The notes beneath the pieces are model-generated. The model worked only from the letters and a program-made list of their open reading frames with translations. It was not told the DNA's origin and made no database searches. The translations under genes were made by a program, and so were the position numbers. Source: Mycoplasmopsis pullorum (GTDB lineage: Bacteria > Bacillota_I > Bacilli_A > Mycoplasmatales > Metamycoplasmataceae). Taken from it: a stretch of DNA of 64,000 nt. Within the stretch, counting starts at the first letter, position 1. The number at the start of each line of letters is the position of its first letter. The stretch spans positions 868,001-932,000 of the forward strand of contig NZ_CP017813.1 of assembly GCF_001900245.1 (NCBI RefSeq). Reading direction: 5' to 3'. Shown here piece by piece: positions 1 through 11,500 of the stretch.

Positions 1-421
1 ATTTTGATTAGTAATTTTTGTGTGCTTAGTTGTTTTATCACTTTGTTTTTCATACACTTTGCAACTTTACGCAGACAAAAACAGAATTATTGATGCACTA
101 GTTAATGGTTCATTTTGAGATATAGTGACTATTTTTTCTACGGTTGCTTTTGTTAAATTGACATTGTCGGTTCGTGAAATTAAAAACACCAAAAACAATA
201 CATTATCACAATGAGATGCAAAATTAAACGATGCATTAAAAATTTTAAATTCTCACAAAATCGAATCCGATCAAATTTTAGAAGTGATTTTAAATATTAG
301 TTGAATTACTGATTCCAAATTCATAAAAATATATAAACACGAATCAATTCAAACAAAATATGAAATTTCGAAGCTTCTTATTCAAATAAATCAAAATATT
401 AATGATATTTTCAATTATTAA
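1..421 (+). CDS. C-terminal part of a membrane protein (5' truncated)
   Basis: The window opens inside an ORF that reads from base 2 to a TAA at 419-421 with TGA as Trp. The visible part begins with a hydrophobic stretch (about residues 1-20), then a second, weaker hydrophobic segment, followed by a hydrophilic, Lys/Asn/Ile-rich tail of about 90 residues. This suggests a membrane protein with a cytoplasmic C-terminal domain. I recognise no family. The start is outside the window. The next gene begins 16 bases after the stop on the same strand, so the two may be co-transcribed, although a TATAAAAT-like box also lies just before that next gene. Confidence 0.7.
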
Positions 422-437
422 AGTATAAAATTTAAGT

Positions 438-1502
438 ATGTCAAAATATGAATTTTACATCGATTTTGAAGCAATTTCGAATCCGTATTTGAATCGCGTA
501 ATCCCTAATTTAAGTGAATTTCCATTTTTTTATACAATCGGAGCTTATGATCAAAATAATCATTTTAAAACTAAGACGTCAATGCTTAATTTTAGCGATG
601 CCACTCGTGCAAATCACTTAGAAAAATTAAGACAACTATTAATTCATGATATTCGTAGCTTAACAAAAAAAGAATTTGAAATTAATAATGAAAATGTCAA
701 ATTTATCGGTTGAAATCCACATCTAGAAAATAGTATTACGACTAAATTATTTAACATTCCGACATATGCTTTATATAAAGAAAGTCAAATTTCATTAGAA
801 TTAATCACCAAAGGTGGAAACTTTAGCGATGATTATTTTGAATATTTTAAATCACTTGATTTAAAAGATGAAATGTACACCAGCGTTGTTCACAGCGGTA
901 AAACGGGAGTAATGGCAAGTTACAGTGGTTTTATTCTATATTGCTACTTTAAGAAAAAGTATTATAAAAAAGACGAATTAAAAAAAGTGGTAAATGTTTC
1001 TAAAATCACTTCAGATTTAGCATATTATAATCGGGATGATGTTTTAAAATTGCATTATATTAAGCAAAATTGAACTACTCTCGAACCAAAAATCAAAAAA
1101 TTAAACAAAATTAGACAAAAAATAATTAAGATCCAAAATGAAATTATTAAATTAAGCGACACCAAACGTCGCATAATTGAAAGTGAAGTTAATTTACAAC
1201 TCAACTTAAATGATTATTTTAATAAAATGAATCCAAATGAGTTAGATATTAAGAGTGGAATCAATTTATTAGAAAAAATCATTAAGTTATATCAAAAATG
1301 AGGTTATGATTATAAATATTACAGCTCAGCTGTTGCGAATTTAACCAAAAAATGAACATCGATAAAAGTATTAAAATCATTTGTTGACAAAAAATCCGAA
1401 CAACAAAAAATTATCGATATTGTTAATGGAATTGATAAACAAATTAGTAAATGTCGTCAAAGTTTAAAAGATTTAAAAGCTAATTTACTAAAAATTTTTT
1501 AA
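438..1502 (+). CDS. DUF2779-like protein with DEDD-type nuclease signature
   Basis: 354 residues, read through several TGA (Trp) codons. It starts with a beta-strand and an acidic pair, YIDFEAIS (D9, E11), continues with a GWNPHLEN segment around residue 91-98, and has YNRDDV near residues 198-203. This D-x-E ... D-D layout is that of ribonuclease-H-fold 3'-5' exonuclease domains and matches what I know of mycoplasma DUF2779 proteins. The C-terminal 130 residues are Lys/Ile/Asn-rich and probably coiled-coil. The substrate is unknown, and nuclease activity is an inference from the acidic residues. It sits immediately upstream of rbfA, whose AAGGAG ribosome-binding site overlaps this gene's stop codon, so the two are probably one transcript. 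Confidence 0.65.
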
Positions 1503-1511
1503 GGAGAAAAC

Positions 1512-1853
1512 ATGAATAATATTTCACTATTAAGAAAACAATCACAAGTACAACAATTAGTTTCATCAATTGTGACTAATGATTTAACCAATGTTAATAT
1601 TATTAATCCAATTGTTGTTGATGTAATTTTAAGTGCTGACTTATCACATTTAAAAGTATTCGTAGTTCTAGACGGAAACAAGCAAAAAGGATTGGAAGCC
1701 TTAAATAATTCTAAAGGATACGTTAGAACTGTTTTAGCTCGTTCACTAAAATGAAGAAAAGTTCCTGAAATTCACTTCTTTTTAGATGAAGTCAGCGAAA
1801 ATGGTTATAAAATTGACAAGATTTTACGTGAAATTAAAGAAGAAAACAAATAA
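1512..1853 (+). CDS. rbfA: Ribosome-binding factor A
   Basis: 113 residues, the usual length for RbfA. The sequence has the compact KH-like alpha/beta fold pattern: an N-terminal helix followed by strand DVILSADLSHLKVFVVL, a helix beginning at GLEALNNSKGYVRTVLA, and the C-terminal RKVPEIHFFLDE strand with the typical D(E/D) end. RbfA binds the 30S subunit and helps mature the 5' end of 16S rRNA. The start ATG is preceded by a good AAGGAG at 1501-1506. It follows the DUF2779-like gene by 9 bases and precedes the DUF3137 gene by 25 bases. Confidence 0.9.
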
Positions 1854-1878
1854 AAAACAATAAAATTAGGTAGTAATT

Positions 1879-2937
1879 ATGAAAAGAGTTAAAGATTATA
1901 TCCCTTTTGACCAATACGAATCATCAATTGGTAGTCCGGTATTTGATTATATTCATAAAAATGCTGCAGAGAGTTTAAATAATGTAAATAAATATAGTCA
2001 ATTTATCAAAAAATTTCAAATTTGGTTTTTTCTTGCTGATGCATTATTAATCGGACTAACACTTGTTTTTATTTACTGTTGTTTTAGGTTTAATTACAGT
2101 AGTTTTAAAATTCCATTTATCTTATTTTTTATTCTGAGTCTAATTTTATCACTGATAATTTATTACGGTCTAGCTCGTTATAAAGCTGAAGCACAACGTT
2201 ATTTAAAAGCTAGAATTAATGAATTTGAATTATATTCAAATATCTTTAATAAAATCGAGGATGTCGAATATTTAGGTATTGAATTCAATTTAGAAAACAC
2301 TCCTTTTACTAAAAAATTCTTAACTTTAAATCGTAGTCCGTATATTCCAAGTGGTGCAACTATTTTTAGAATTTGACCAATTCATAAATTCTTAATTTCT
2401 GATGAATTTGTTGCTTATTTTGTCTGTGTAACTTGAAAATGAGTCGTACATAATGGTAAAACAACACAAGTTTACTACCGTAATAGCGGATATTTTAATA
2501 TTGATATCGAAGGTATGGATGAAGATAAAAAATTCGCTTTTTCAATGTTAAATCAAAAATATAACGATAAATTTCTTCACGGTCTAAAACCAATTAAATT
2601 AGAAAATCCTGATTTTAACAAAAGATTCAATATGCATTCAGATAATGAAGTTAAAGCTCGTATGCTTGCAACACCACTTTTTATGGAAATTGCAAACCAA
2701 AGATATAACGACACCAAAGGAATTCGTTTTGGTAAACAATTTATCAGTCTTTATGCAACTTATGACTATATTCAAATCAACGTTGATTTAGATAAAAATA
2801 ACGGAATTATGCTTTTAGACACTAAATTCCGTGGTGACTTGACAAAATGATGTCGATCAATTTATTCTGATTTGATTACGGACTCATACTCAATTTATTT
2901 CTTATTAAGTCTTATAACAATCAGTTCATATATTTAA
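1879..2937 (+). CDS. DUF3137 domain membrane protein
   Basis: 352 residues with TGA=Trp. Two adjacent hydrophobic segments lie at about residues 48-70 and 76-98, followed by a soluble domain. The stretch SDNEVKARMLATP (about residues 254-266) and the later ISLYATYDYIQI strand fit DUF3137, a domain of unknown function found in mycoplasmas and Alphaproteobacteria next to two transmembrane helices. The gene is last in the rbfA transcript unit and is followed by a strong hairpin terminator at 2952-2978. I cannot assign a function. Confidence 0.65.
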
Positions 2938-2951
2938 TTAATTCAACACTT

Positions 2952-2980
2952 AAGACACCTGTAATAGGTGTCTTTTGTTT
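2952..2980 (+). terminator. Rho-independent terminator after the DUF3137 gene
   Basis: A perfect nine-base stem, AAGACACCT with AGGTGTCTT, closes a five-base loop and is followed by a T-rich run. It lies 14 bases after the stop codon of the DUF3137 gene. Confidence 0.85.
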
Positions 2981-3054
2981 TGTATTCTGCATGTATATAG
3001 TGAGCTACATTTAAGGGGATAGTAAGCGACATATACTAAAGCTTTAATTTAAGC

Positions 3055-3082
3055 AAAAAACACAGAATCATAATTCTGTGTT
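3055..3082 (-). terminator. Terminator of the first GA-module surface protein
   Basis: The minus strand forms a ten-base stem (AACACAGAAT with ATTCTGTGTT) and then runs into a T tract, right behind the minus-strand stop codon at 3089. A near-identical hairpin ends the paralogous gene at 8489-8515. Confidence 0.85.
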
Positions 3083-3088
3083 TGGATT

Positions 3089-6000
3089 TTAGTTTTTGAA
3101 TTTTTTGAATAATAGATAAGCGATTCCGAAAAGTCCTAATGAACAAAGAACTAAGAGAATAAATCAACTAGCACTTAGTCCATCGCCTTTTTGTTTATCA
3201 TCAGGAGAATTTTTATTTTCGTTATTTGCATTTCCCTCTTCAGGGATTTTAGGTGTGTTATTGTTGTTAGAATTGTTATTTGAATTTGAATTATTTTTAA
3301 CAAGATCTAAAGCACTAAAAATAACATTTGTAGCATCTTTTTTAAGAATTTTGTTTAATTTCGAAGTATCTTCAGGAGTAATTTGATCATGATCTTTATT
3401 TACAATTTCAAAGTAATTGTTTCGGTCCAAACTGTCTTTAAAATCAGCAAATGCTCAAGGTTTAATTTGTTGAATTTTACCTAAAGCGACTTCAAAAGTG
3501 TTTTTATCTTTATTTAATAAAGCATCAACTAATTCAATTTCTGCGTATGCAAGTTCACTGATTAATTTATCTTGTTTTTTAATTAATTCATATACAGCTT
3601 GCATATCTGGACTAGCAATTTCATATTCGTTAACTTCTTTAATTGCTGTAATTAATTTTTCTCTAATTTTTGGAAATTCTTCAGATTTTGCATTTGAATC
3701 ATCAAATTCATTTAATGCTGCCTTAATTTTATTTAAGTCTTTAATTGCGTTTCCGATTTTCACATAATCCAGATTTGAGATTCCTGAACGGTCAATTTTA
3801 TCTAAAATATAATTGATGTCATCATCTCATAAACGAGTGTTGATTAGTGGATTTGTTAATTTTTCAATCAACTCATCTAATTCAGTAATCATTTTTTCTT
3901 TTTCTTCGAACTCACTAACGTGGTTGAATGTTTTATTTCTAATTTGGTTGACTAAATCAGTTTTATCTTGATCACTTAAATTATTTTGTTTATTAATTAA
4001 GTCGATTAAATCTTGTTTTTTCTCATTAATACGGTTTGCTTGTTCATTAATTTCGACAGCCGCTTCGATGTTTTCGCTTTCAGTTACTAAATCTTTATAG
4101 TAATCTTTTTCTGAATCTGATAAATTAGGTAATTCGTCAATTCGATCTTTAACATCTTCTTTACTATTTTCGATAATATCTAATGATTGTGTGATTTTTT
4201 TGATTGCTTCTTCAATTTCATCTAGTGAATAGTTGTTTTGGTTATTCAAGATTTCTTTAGCATGTTCGATCGCTTCATCATATGCTTTTTGTTTTTCAGC
4301 GTTAACGTCAAGATATTTTGAACTTTTACGTACTTTTTCAGCATCTTCAACTAATGAATTTAATTTACTAATTCTTGCATCACGCTTATCGTCTCCATTT
4401 AAAGCTTTATAAGCTTCGTGCAATAAATTATATAAATCAAAAACCTCAGATTCAGACAAATTCGAACCATTTCGTTTATCTAAAAGTAAGGTTGCTCTAC
4501 GATATGCATTGGCAAAGTTTTCTTGTAACTTAGTATCAGCATCAAGATATTTATGCTCTTGTAACGGATTGATGTTGTTGTCTTTCTCAATTGTTTTTTC
4601 AACATAATCAAATAATTGATGCATCTGAGAGTTAGTTTTACGTGCTTCTTGAATAATTTCATTAACTGAATTAATATTATTTGCGATTGAATCACTTGAA
4701 TTAATTCGACTTGCAAAATCATTCATTTGAGCATCATTTAGATAAATCATTTGATACAACTCATTTGCAGCAGTAGTTTGAGCTTGATTTAAGTTGTTTT
4801 GCGATTCAGATCTAAGTGCATCAATTGCTTCTTTGGTTTGATTAATTAATTTGTAAATTTGATTATTAATTAAGGAAACATCTTCTAAATTGTAATATTC
4901 TTCATTCGCTGTATTATCTTCAATAAAACCACGATTGATTACAATTTGATCATCTAAACCTTTTTGTGTAACTGGAGTTGCATTCTTGTATTCTGCTCCA
5001 TTTGTAGTTTCGATTGCTTTGTTTTGAATTGCAATTAACTCTTGCATTTTAGTTGACAATGCATCGACTAATTGGTCGATTTGCTTTAATTTTTCTTTAT
5101 CAGTTGCATTATTAATTAATTCATTAATTTTCTCTTTTAAAGCATCTGAAAGATTTTCATCGTTTGTAACTTTATTGATCAAATCTTCGCGTTGGTCCAC
5201 ACTTCCGTCTAACGCTTCACGTGAAGCTTTTAACTGTTGAGTTACTTGTGCAGCTACTTCAGCATCAATACGACGTTCAGATTCTGCTTTAGCATTTGCA
5301 TAAGCTGTATCAAAATCGGATTTTTTGTCTACACTTGCATTTAAGTATTTACCAGAGATTTGAATTTTTTGAGATTTTTGCAATTCATCTTGCAATTCTT
5401 TCATTAATGAATCCAACTCTTTAGCACTACCTTCATTATTAGATTCATAATCTACAATTGCTTTAATTCCGTCAAGACTATTTTTTGCATTAATTTGAGC
5501 AACTAAATAATCTTTTTGCAATGCATTTAAGTGGATAAAATCACTTGAATTTCGAATTTGATCGATCGCTTTAGTCTTAGCAGCGTCTAAATTGCTAATT
5601 CCATCTAAAGCTTCGATTGCACTTGTTAATTCATCTACTAATGCTTTAACTTTATTTAAGTCGTCATTTAAACTTTCTAATTGATCTTGTGTTTTGGCAA
5701 ATGCTCGATCAAAAGCTACTTTAGCATCAGGTTTGGCTTGTTCATAATTTTGGTTACCAGGCACTTTAATTTTTTGAGCAACTTGAATTAATGAACGTAA
5801 TTTTTGCATTTGATCATTAACTAAATCGACATTTTGTTTCGGATTGTCACCAATTTTGATAATCGAATGAACCTCTTCATCGCTAGTTGCATTATCAATT
5901 TGAGATAAAGTGTCTTGTTTTTGTGTTTGATTAAGATAAATTAATGAATCTAAAGCGGCTTTAGCTTGATTTTTTAAGTCATTTAGTGCTTTGTTACCAA

Positions 6001-8311
6001 TTACTTTATCATAAGCATCTTTTAATGAATCATATAACTCTTTAACTTTGTCGACACTAAATTCTTCTTTTGCATTTTTAGCATTTTCTAATGCTTGATT
6101 TAATTGATCTTTAAGATTTTGGTCTGCTTGATTGTAATCTTGTGAGTTTTTAGCTGTTTCACTTTTATCTGCTAAATCATTGATTTTGTGCATTAAATCA
6201 TCAAGCTGTGTCGCTTCGTCTAATAATTTATCTAACTCTTGATTTTTAACTTGACTTGATTTTTGATCTTCACTAGCTGAAATTACTTGATTAATTTCCT
6301 TTTTTAAGTGTTCTTTTTGTTTGTCACTTAAATCTGTTGAATTATTAACCATTTCTAAAGATTTAAAGTATTTGTATAAAGTTTCAACTTTTGCAATACT
6401 TTTATCAATATCTGGTTCTCAGAAGTTTGATTTGAGAGCTTTTTTAATTTCGCTAATCGATTCTTTAAATGGTTCGGTGTATTTTGGATCGTAACTATTA
6501 AAGTAATTACTATTTTGGAATTTGTCCGCATCCTTAACAATTGCTCATAATTTTTCCATTTTTTGGTCAATGGTTTTAATTTTTCCATTATTGTCATTAT
6601 TGACGTCAATTAATTCGTGAATTTGATTAATATCATTTGAACGTTTAATCATATTTTGGAATGTTGAACGTTGTCACACATTAATGTTTTTAAAATCAGC
6701 AACCGCTTTATAAGCTTTAATTCTTTCAAGTTTAAATTCATCAATAGAATACTCAACATCGAAAACTAAACGAGTTGGATCATTTGGATCAATTTTAGCA
6801 ACTTGTTTAATTTTTCAAAAATCATCCTCAAAATCACCGAATTTTGGTCTTAATTGTCATTGAGCAAAAAGATTAGTTTCACCATCACTTCAAAATTCTT
6901 TTAATTTGCCCAAATCTAAAGAATTGTAAGTACGCGAGTATCATTCCTGTGCCTTTTCACGTGCTGCTTGGTATTTTAATCCAAGTGTCCCACCGGGGAT
7001 AACTTTGGTAGTTGTCCCAGTGGAGTCACTTAAAACTAAGTCATAAGTTAATTTTGGCAATGGATACTCATTTGAACCACTAATGCTTTCCTTAACATCG
7101 ATTGAATAGTTTTGAGTTTGTGGATTAATATCAGCTGCTTTTCAGTTAAAGCTATAAACGTGTGTGTTACGGTCAAATGTTGTAAATGTAGCCATTACAT
7201 ATGCTAGTCCACCAGCATTGTTATTATCAAACATTAATTTGTTTTTACGAGTTTTGAATGTGATTTTAAATCAGTTTTGATCGGTATAATCATGTATCAG
7301 ACTTTTTAAACCAGTGTTGTATCTAAAACTAAAGATGGTACCAATGTTATCTTGTAATTTTTTGCTGTGTTGTCAACCTTCTCGTGTATCCATTGAACCC
7401 TCAGCCATATCACGCGGTGGATATAAGAAACGATTCCTACGGTGCTCTAAGTTTTCTTCAAGTTCAGTTCTTCAATCTCAACTTCAGTGTGCACGAATTG
7501 GTTGATTATCTGGTCCATATCCATTATTTCATGAATAAAACAACTCTTTATAGATTCGGTTAACTGCTCAAGTCGGTTCAAGACGTCAAGGTTTATTTTC
7601 TCAAGTGACTAATCAAGAAGTTCAACGATTAAAATCGGTTAATGATGCTTTTCAATCATAACCGTGTTCGTTGGGAATTGGAATATCGGTAATAATATCG
7701 TCACGTTTAAATTGTAAATCATAAAAACCATTAGGATCAGGATCGTCAGTATTAGTATTACGATCTTTTGGAGAAATCGGTATTGGAGCATTGAATTCTT
7801 TATACACTTCTTCAGATTTAGTACTTTTGTAAATGGTAATTTTCATGCTACCTTCAACCAATTCCAAGCTTTTTGAAATTACAATCCCAAAACGCGGATC
7901 GTTACTTCAAATGTTTTTTCCTTGGCTTGGATGCTCATTAACTAAGAAAGTTGGAACACGGTTGAATGTCATTTCTCATTCTTGTTCATCTTCGTATCAT
8001 TGATCTTGATTTGAAGATTTATAATTTTCTAACTCGTTTTTTAATTTAACAGTTGCAATCGAATAATCCGCAGCACCATATGTGATTGGATCAAATCACT
8101 CGTTAAAGTAGTTATTGTCCTTTAAAGTTCCATCTTTAAAATTATATTGATAGTGTCTTGGGTTGCTAAAAGTCATTTTATTTTTATTCACATAATCAAT
8201 TGAATTTGGTTTGTTCATTTGATCTGCATTTGATGTTGCTGAAAGAGTAATTACTGAAGCTGCTGCAGTAATTAGCCCAATAGAACCTAAAATGAATTTC
8301 ATCTTTTTCAT
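3089..8311 (-). CDS. Large surface protein with GA/FIVAR-type helical modules
   Basis: 1,740 residues, one continuous frame with TGA=Trp. N-terminal signal peptide (MKKMKFILGSIGLITAAASV...), a Trp-rich ~450-residue head, then about seven three-helix GA-like modules (examples: YLNQTQKQDTLSQI, NLSDSEKDYYKDLV, NLSDQDKTDLVNQI) alternating with FIVAR-like helices in a strongly coiled-coil, Asp/Lys/Asn-rich rod. An Asn/Ser-rich linker leads to a single C-terminal membrane helix ending FKKFKN. GA modules bind host albumin in some Gram-positive proteins; that role here is inference. The start is set by GAGGT six bases before ATG. It is a tandem paralog of the next gene upstream (8528-13756). There is no lipobox cysteine, so anchoring is by the C-terminal helix. 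Confidence 0.8.
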
Positions 8312-8346
8312 TTTTTACCTCAATAAAATTTACCTAATTTCTGTGG

Positions 8347-8372
8347 TATTAATTAATATATATTAATTAATA
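8347..8372. promoter_or_regulatory. 26-base perfect AT palindrome in the leader of the surface-protein gene
   Basis: Bases 8347-8372 equal their own reverse complement. The element lies 36-61 bases upstream of the ATG at 8311, between a plausible -10 region (GATAAAAT near 8390) and the ribosome-binding site. It could be an operator or an RNA hairpin in the leader. It consists only of A and T, so a chance origin is more likely than for a mixed-base palindrome. Confidence 0.35.
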
Positions 8373-8488
8373 ATAAATACATATTAAATTTTATCGATTT
8401 TTACGAATTTGCAAATCTAAACTTCGATTTACCAAATTAGCTGTAATGCTGCTCTATTGGCAAAATTGATAGCCAACCAAAAAGAAAA

Positions 8489-8515
8489 AAACACAGAAGT
8501 TTTGTTTCTGTGTTT
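8489..8515 (-). terminator. Terminator of the second GA-module surface protein
   Basis: A ten-base stem AAACACAGAA / TTCTGTGTTT with a short loop, followed on the minus strand by a T run, sits 13 bases after the stop codon at 8528. Confidence 0.85.
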
Positions 8516-8527
8516 AATTAATTTGGT

Positions 8528-11500
8528 TTATTTTGATTTTTTGTTTTTAGCAATAAGGTAAACAAACGGAATAGTAAGCACACCTCAAATAGCTAATAAA
8601 ATGTATCATCATACACTTAATTTATCTTTAATCGTCAATCCTTTGATTACTTCATAGTGATTTTGTGCAGCACCGAAAATAACATTTGAAGCATCTTTTT
8701 GAGTTAAGTTAGCAAGTTTTTTAATTTCTTCATCAACTAATGCATTGTAATCTTTTATAACTAATTCAAAGTAATTAATTTCATCTAATTCTTTATTAAA
8801 TTCAGCGTATTTTTGCGGATCAACTAATTTTAATTTATTCATGTTTTGATCAAACATTTGCTTATCTTTTTTCATGATTGCATCAACAAGATTAATTTCT
8901 ATTTGACCTACTTTTGCGATTTTATCTTGTTGTTCTTTAACTTTATCATAAGCTGCTTGAATCTTAGGATCTTTTAGTTGTGAATGACTTAATAGATTAA
9001 TCAATTCTTCTAAATAAGATTTTTTAACTGGATATTCTGGAACTGAAATAGTTGAATTTCGATATTGATCTAATGCATCTTGAAGTTGTTTAAGATCTTT
9101 AAGAGCTTGTCCAACTTTAGCATAATCTTCATTATTAATTCCAGCTTCTTTGATTTTGTCTAAAATTTGATCAATTTCGGCGTCGCTTAATTTAGTGTTA
9201 GTTTCAGGATTTAATAATTTTTCAATTAACTTATCAACTTCAGAGACTTGGTTTTTGACGTTGTTTAATTGACTATCATCTTTAAACTCTGTATTTTTGA
9301 TTTTGTCAATTAATTGTTCTTTATCTGAATCATTTAAGTGTTCTTGACTTTTAACAAAGTTAATTAAATCTTCTTTTTTCTTATTGTGAGCTTTAGCATC
9401 ATCTAGTACTTTTTCAGCTTCTGTGTTTGTAGTAGCATCATCAGCTAATTCATTAAAATGTTCTTTTTCGGCATCACTTAAGTTTTCGAGGTTGTTAATT
9501 TGATCTTTAACATCGATTTTACTATTCTCTAAATCTTTTTTAGCTTCTTTAATTTGATCAATTGCATTTTGAATTTGATCTAAATTATGTTTGTCAGAGT
9601 CTTTAACAATGTCTTTACCGTTTTGAATTGCATTGTCATAATTTTCTTGTTTTTGAGACTCACCATTTTGATAATCTACACTATTGTGAACTTCTTCTTC
9701 CTTATCAATTAAATCTTGAAGCTCTTTAATTTTTTCTGTACGTCTTTGATTACCATTTAGAGCTTCGTAATCTTGTTTTAATTTAACTAATAGTTCATCA
9801 ATTTCACTTGCTGAAAGGTTATTTCCAGTATCTTTATTTAAGTTATAAAGAGCTTTTTCGTAAGATTCTTTGAAATTATCTTTTAATTTTTGATCTGCGT
9901 CAATGTAATTATTATCTAAATAAGGATCTGAATCATTACCTTTTTGAACTGTATTTTCGACATATTCGTGTAATTCACGCATTTTGTCGTTTACTAATTT
10001 AGCTTGTTTAACAATTTCTTCAATTGAATTTGGCTCACCTTTAATTACTGTTGCATTTTGAATTTCATAAATGAAGTCAGATTTTTGAGCATTATTTAGA
10101 TAAGTTAAATCATCTAATGAAAGAATTGCATTTGATTGCGCTTGATCTCGATTAGCTTTTGCACTAACATTTAATTGATCAATTGCTTGTTGAGTTTCTT
10201 GTTTTAATCTCTCAATTTCATTTAAAATATCATTTACATTTTCGTGATTGTTGTAGTATTCTTCATCATTAGTTGTATCATCTAAAAATGCACTATTTTC
10301 ATCAATTTGGTTACTTAAATTAGTCTTTTTGTCATCATCAGCATTTTTATAGACGTCACTATTTTTGATTTCTTTTGCTTTTTCTTGTAGCTCTCTTAAT
10401 TCTTTGGTTTTATCAGATAATTGATCTTTGAAACTTTTAATTTCGTTGATTTTTGCATTATCCTCAGTTTCGTCTAACAAGTCAATTAATTGATCTTTTT
10501 CAGCAATAGTAAGATTATTATCTGTTACAACTTCGTGAATAATTTCATCTTTAACACTAACCACACCATTTAATGCAGCAGTATCTTTTTTAAGTTCATC
10601 CTTAAGAAGATTTATTTTAGCAATTTCACTGTCAAAATCGATTGTATTATTATTGTTATTGTCGTTTTGTTCATCTCTTTTTGCAGTTGCACCTGCTAAT
10701 GATTGATCAAATGCATCTTTAAGGTTTTGATCTGCTTTATTGTATTTATTAGTTGGTTTAACAAGTTGAGATTTACCAATTTGAGCTCTTAATTCTTTCA
10801 TTGCATCATCTAGATTTTTAGCTGGACCGCTAATAACTACTGATCCATCTTCTTGTTCACTTTTGTTAATGATTTCATTAACGTCATGAATTGAATTTTT
10901 TGAATCAATGAAATTCTTAATTGCTTCTTTTTGTTTTTGATTCAAGTTTTCAAGATTTGCAACTAAATCTTTAGCTTGATCTTTTGCATTTTTAAGATTT
11001 TGTTCACCATTTAATGCTTGTTTGGCAACATCTAGAGCATTAAATTCCTTTACTGCATTAGCAATTTCCGAATCTAAAGAACTTAAAGCATTTTTAGTAT
11101 GATCAATCGCTTCTTTGAAAGCATCTTGTTTATCTTTATCAGCATGAGTATATTTGATATCGTTACTATTTTTTAAAGTTTCTGATTCTTTAATTAACTC
11201 TTTAAGAGCTTTCATTTTGTCATCTAAGTCTTTTGCAGAACCTTCAAGAGTTGTAACTCCATTATCTTCTTTTGATTTGATTATTCTGTCAATTTCATCT
11301 TGTGAAGTTGCTTCTTCAATTTTTAATTCAAGCTCATTTTTTTGTTTTTCATTAATATTTTTTAATTGATCTAATAACGAAATCGCTTCATCTTTTTTAT
11401 CTTTTAAATTATTTTCAGGATTTGCAGTGTTTAAACCATTGTATGCTTCTTTTAAGTTTTTGTATAACTTATTAAGAGTTTCAATGTTTGTTGCTGCATC

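Noticed and set aside
1499-1681. Minus-strand ORF opposite rbfA
   Set aside because: Shadow of rbfA, which has a clear family match and ribosome-binding site.
3089-3180. C-terminal helix with basic end resembling a sortase (LPxTG) anchor
   Set aside because: No LPxTG-like motif and mycoplasmas have no cell wall; it is a plain membrane anchor.
6355-6609. Minus-strand ORF of 84 codons overlapping the GA-module gene
   Set aside because: Lies in another frame inside the large ORF, low-complexity, no ribosome-binding site.
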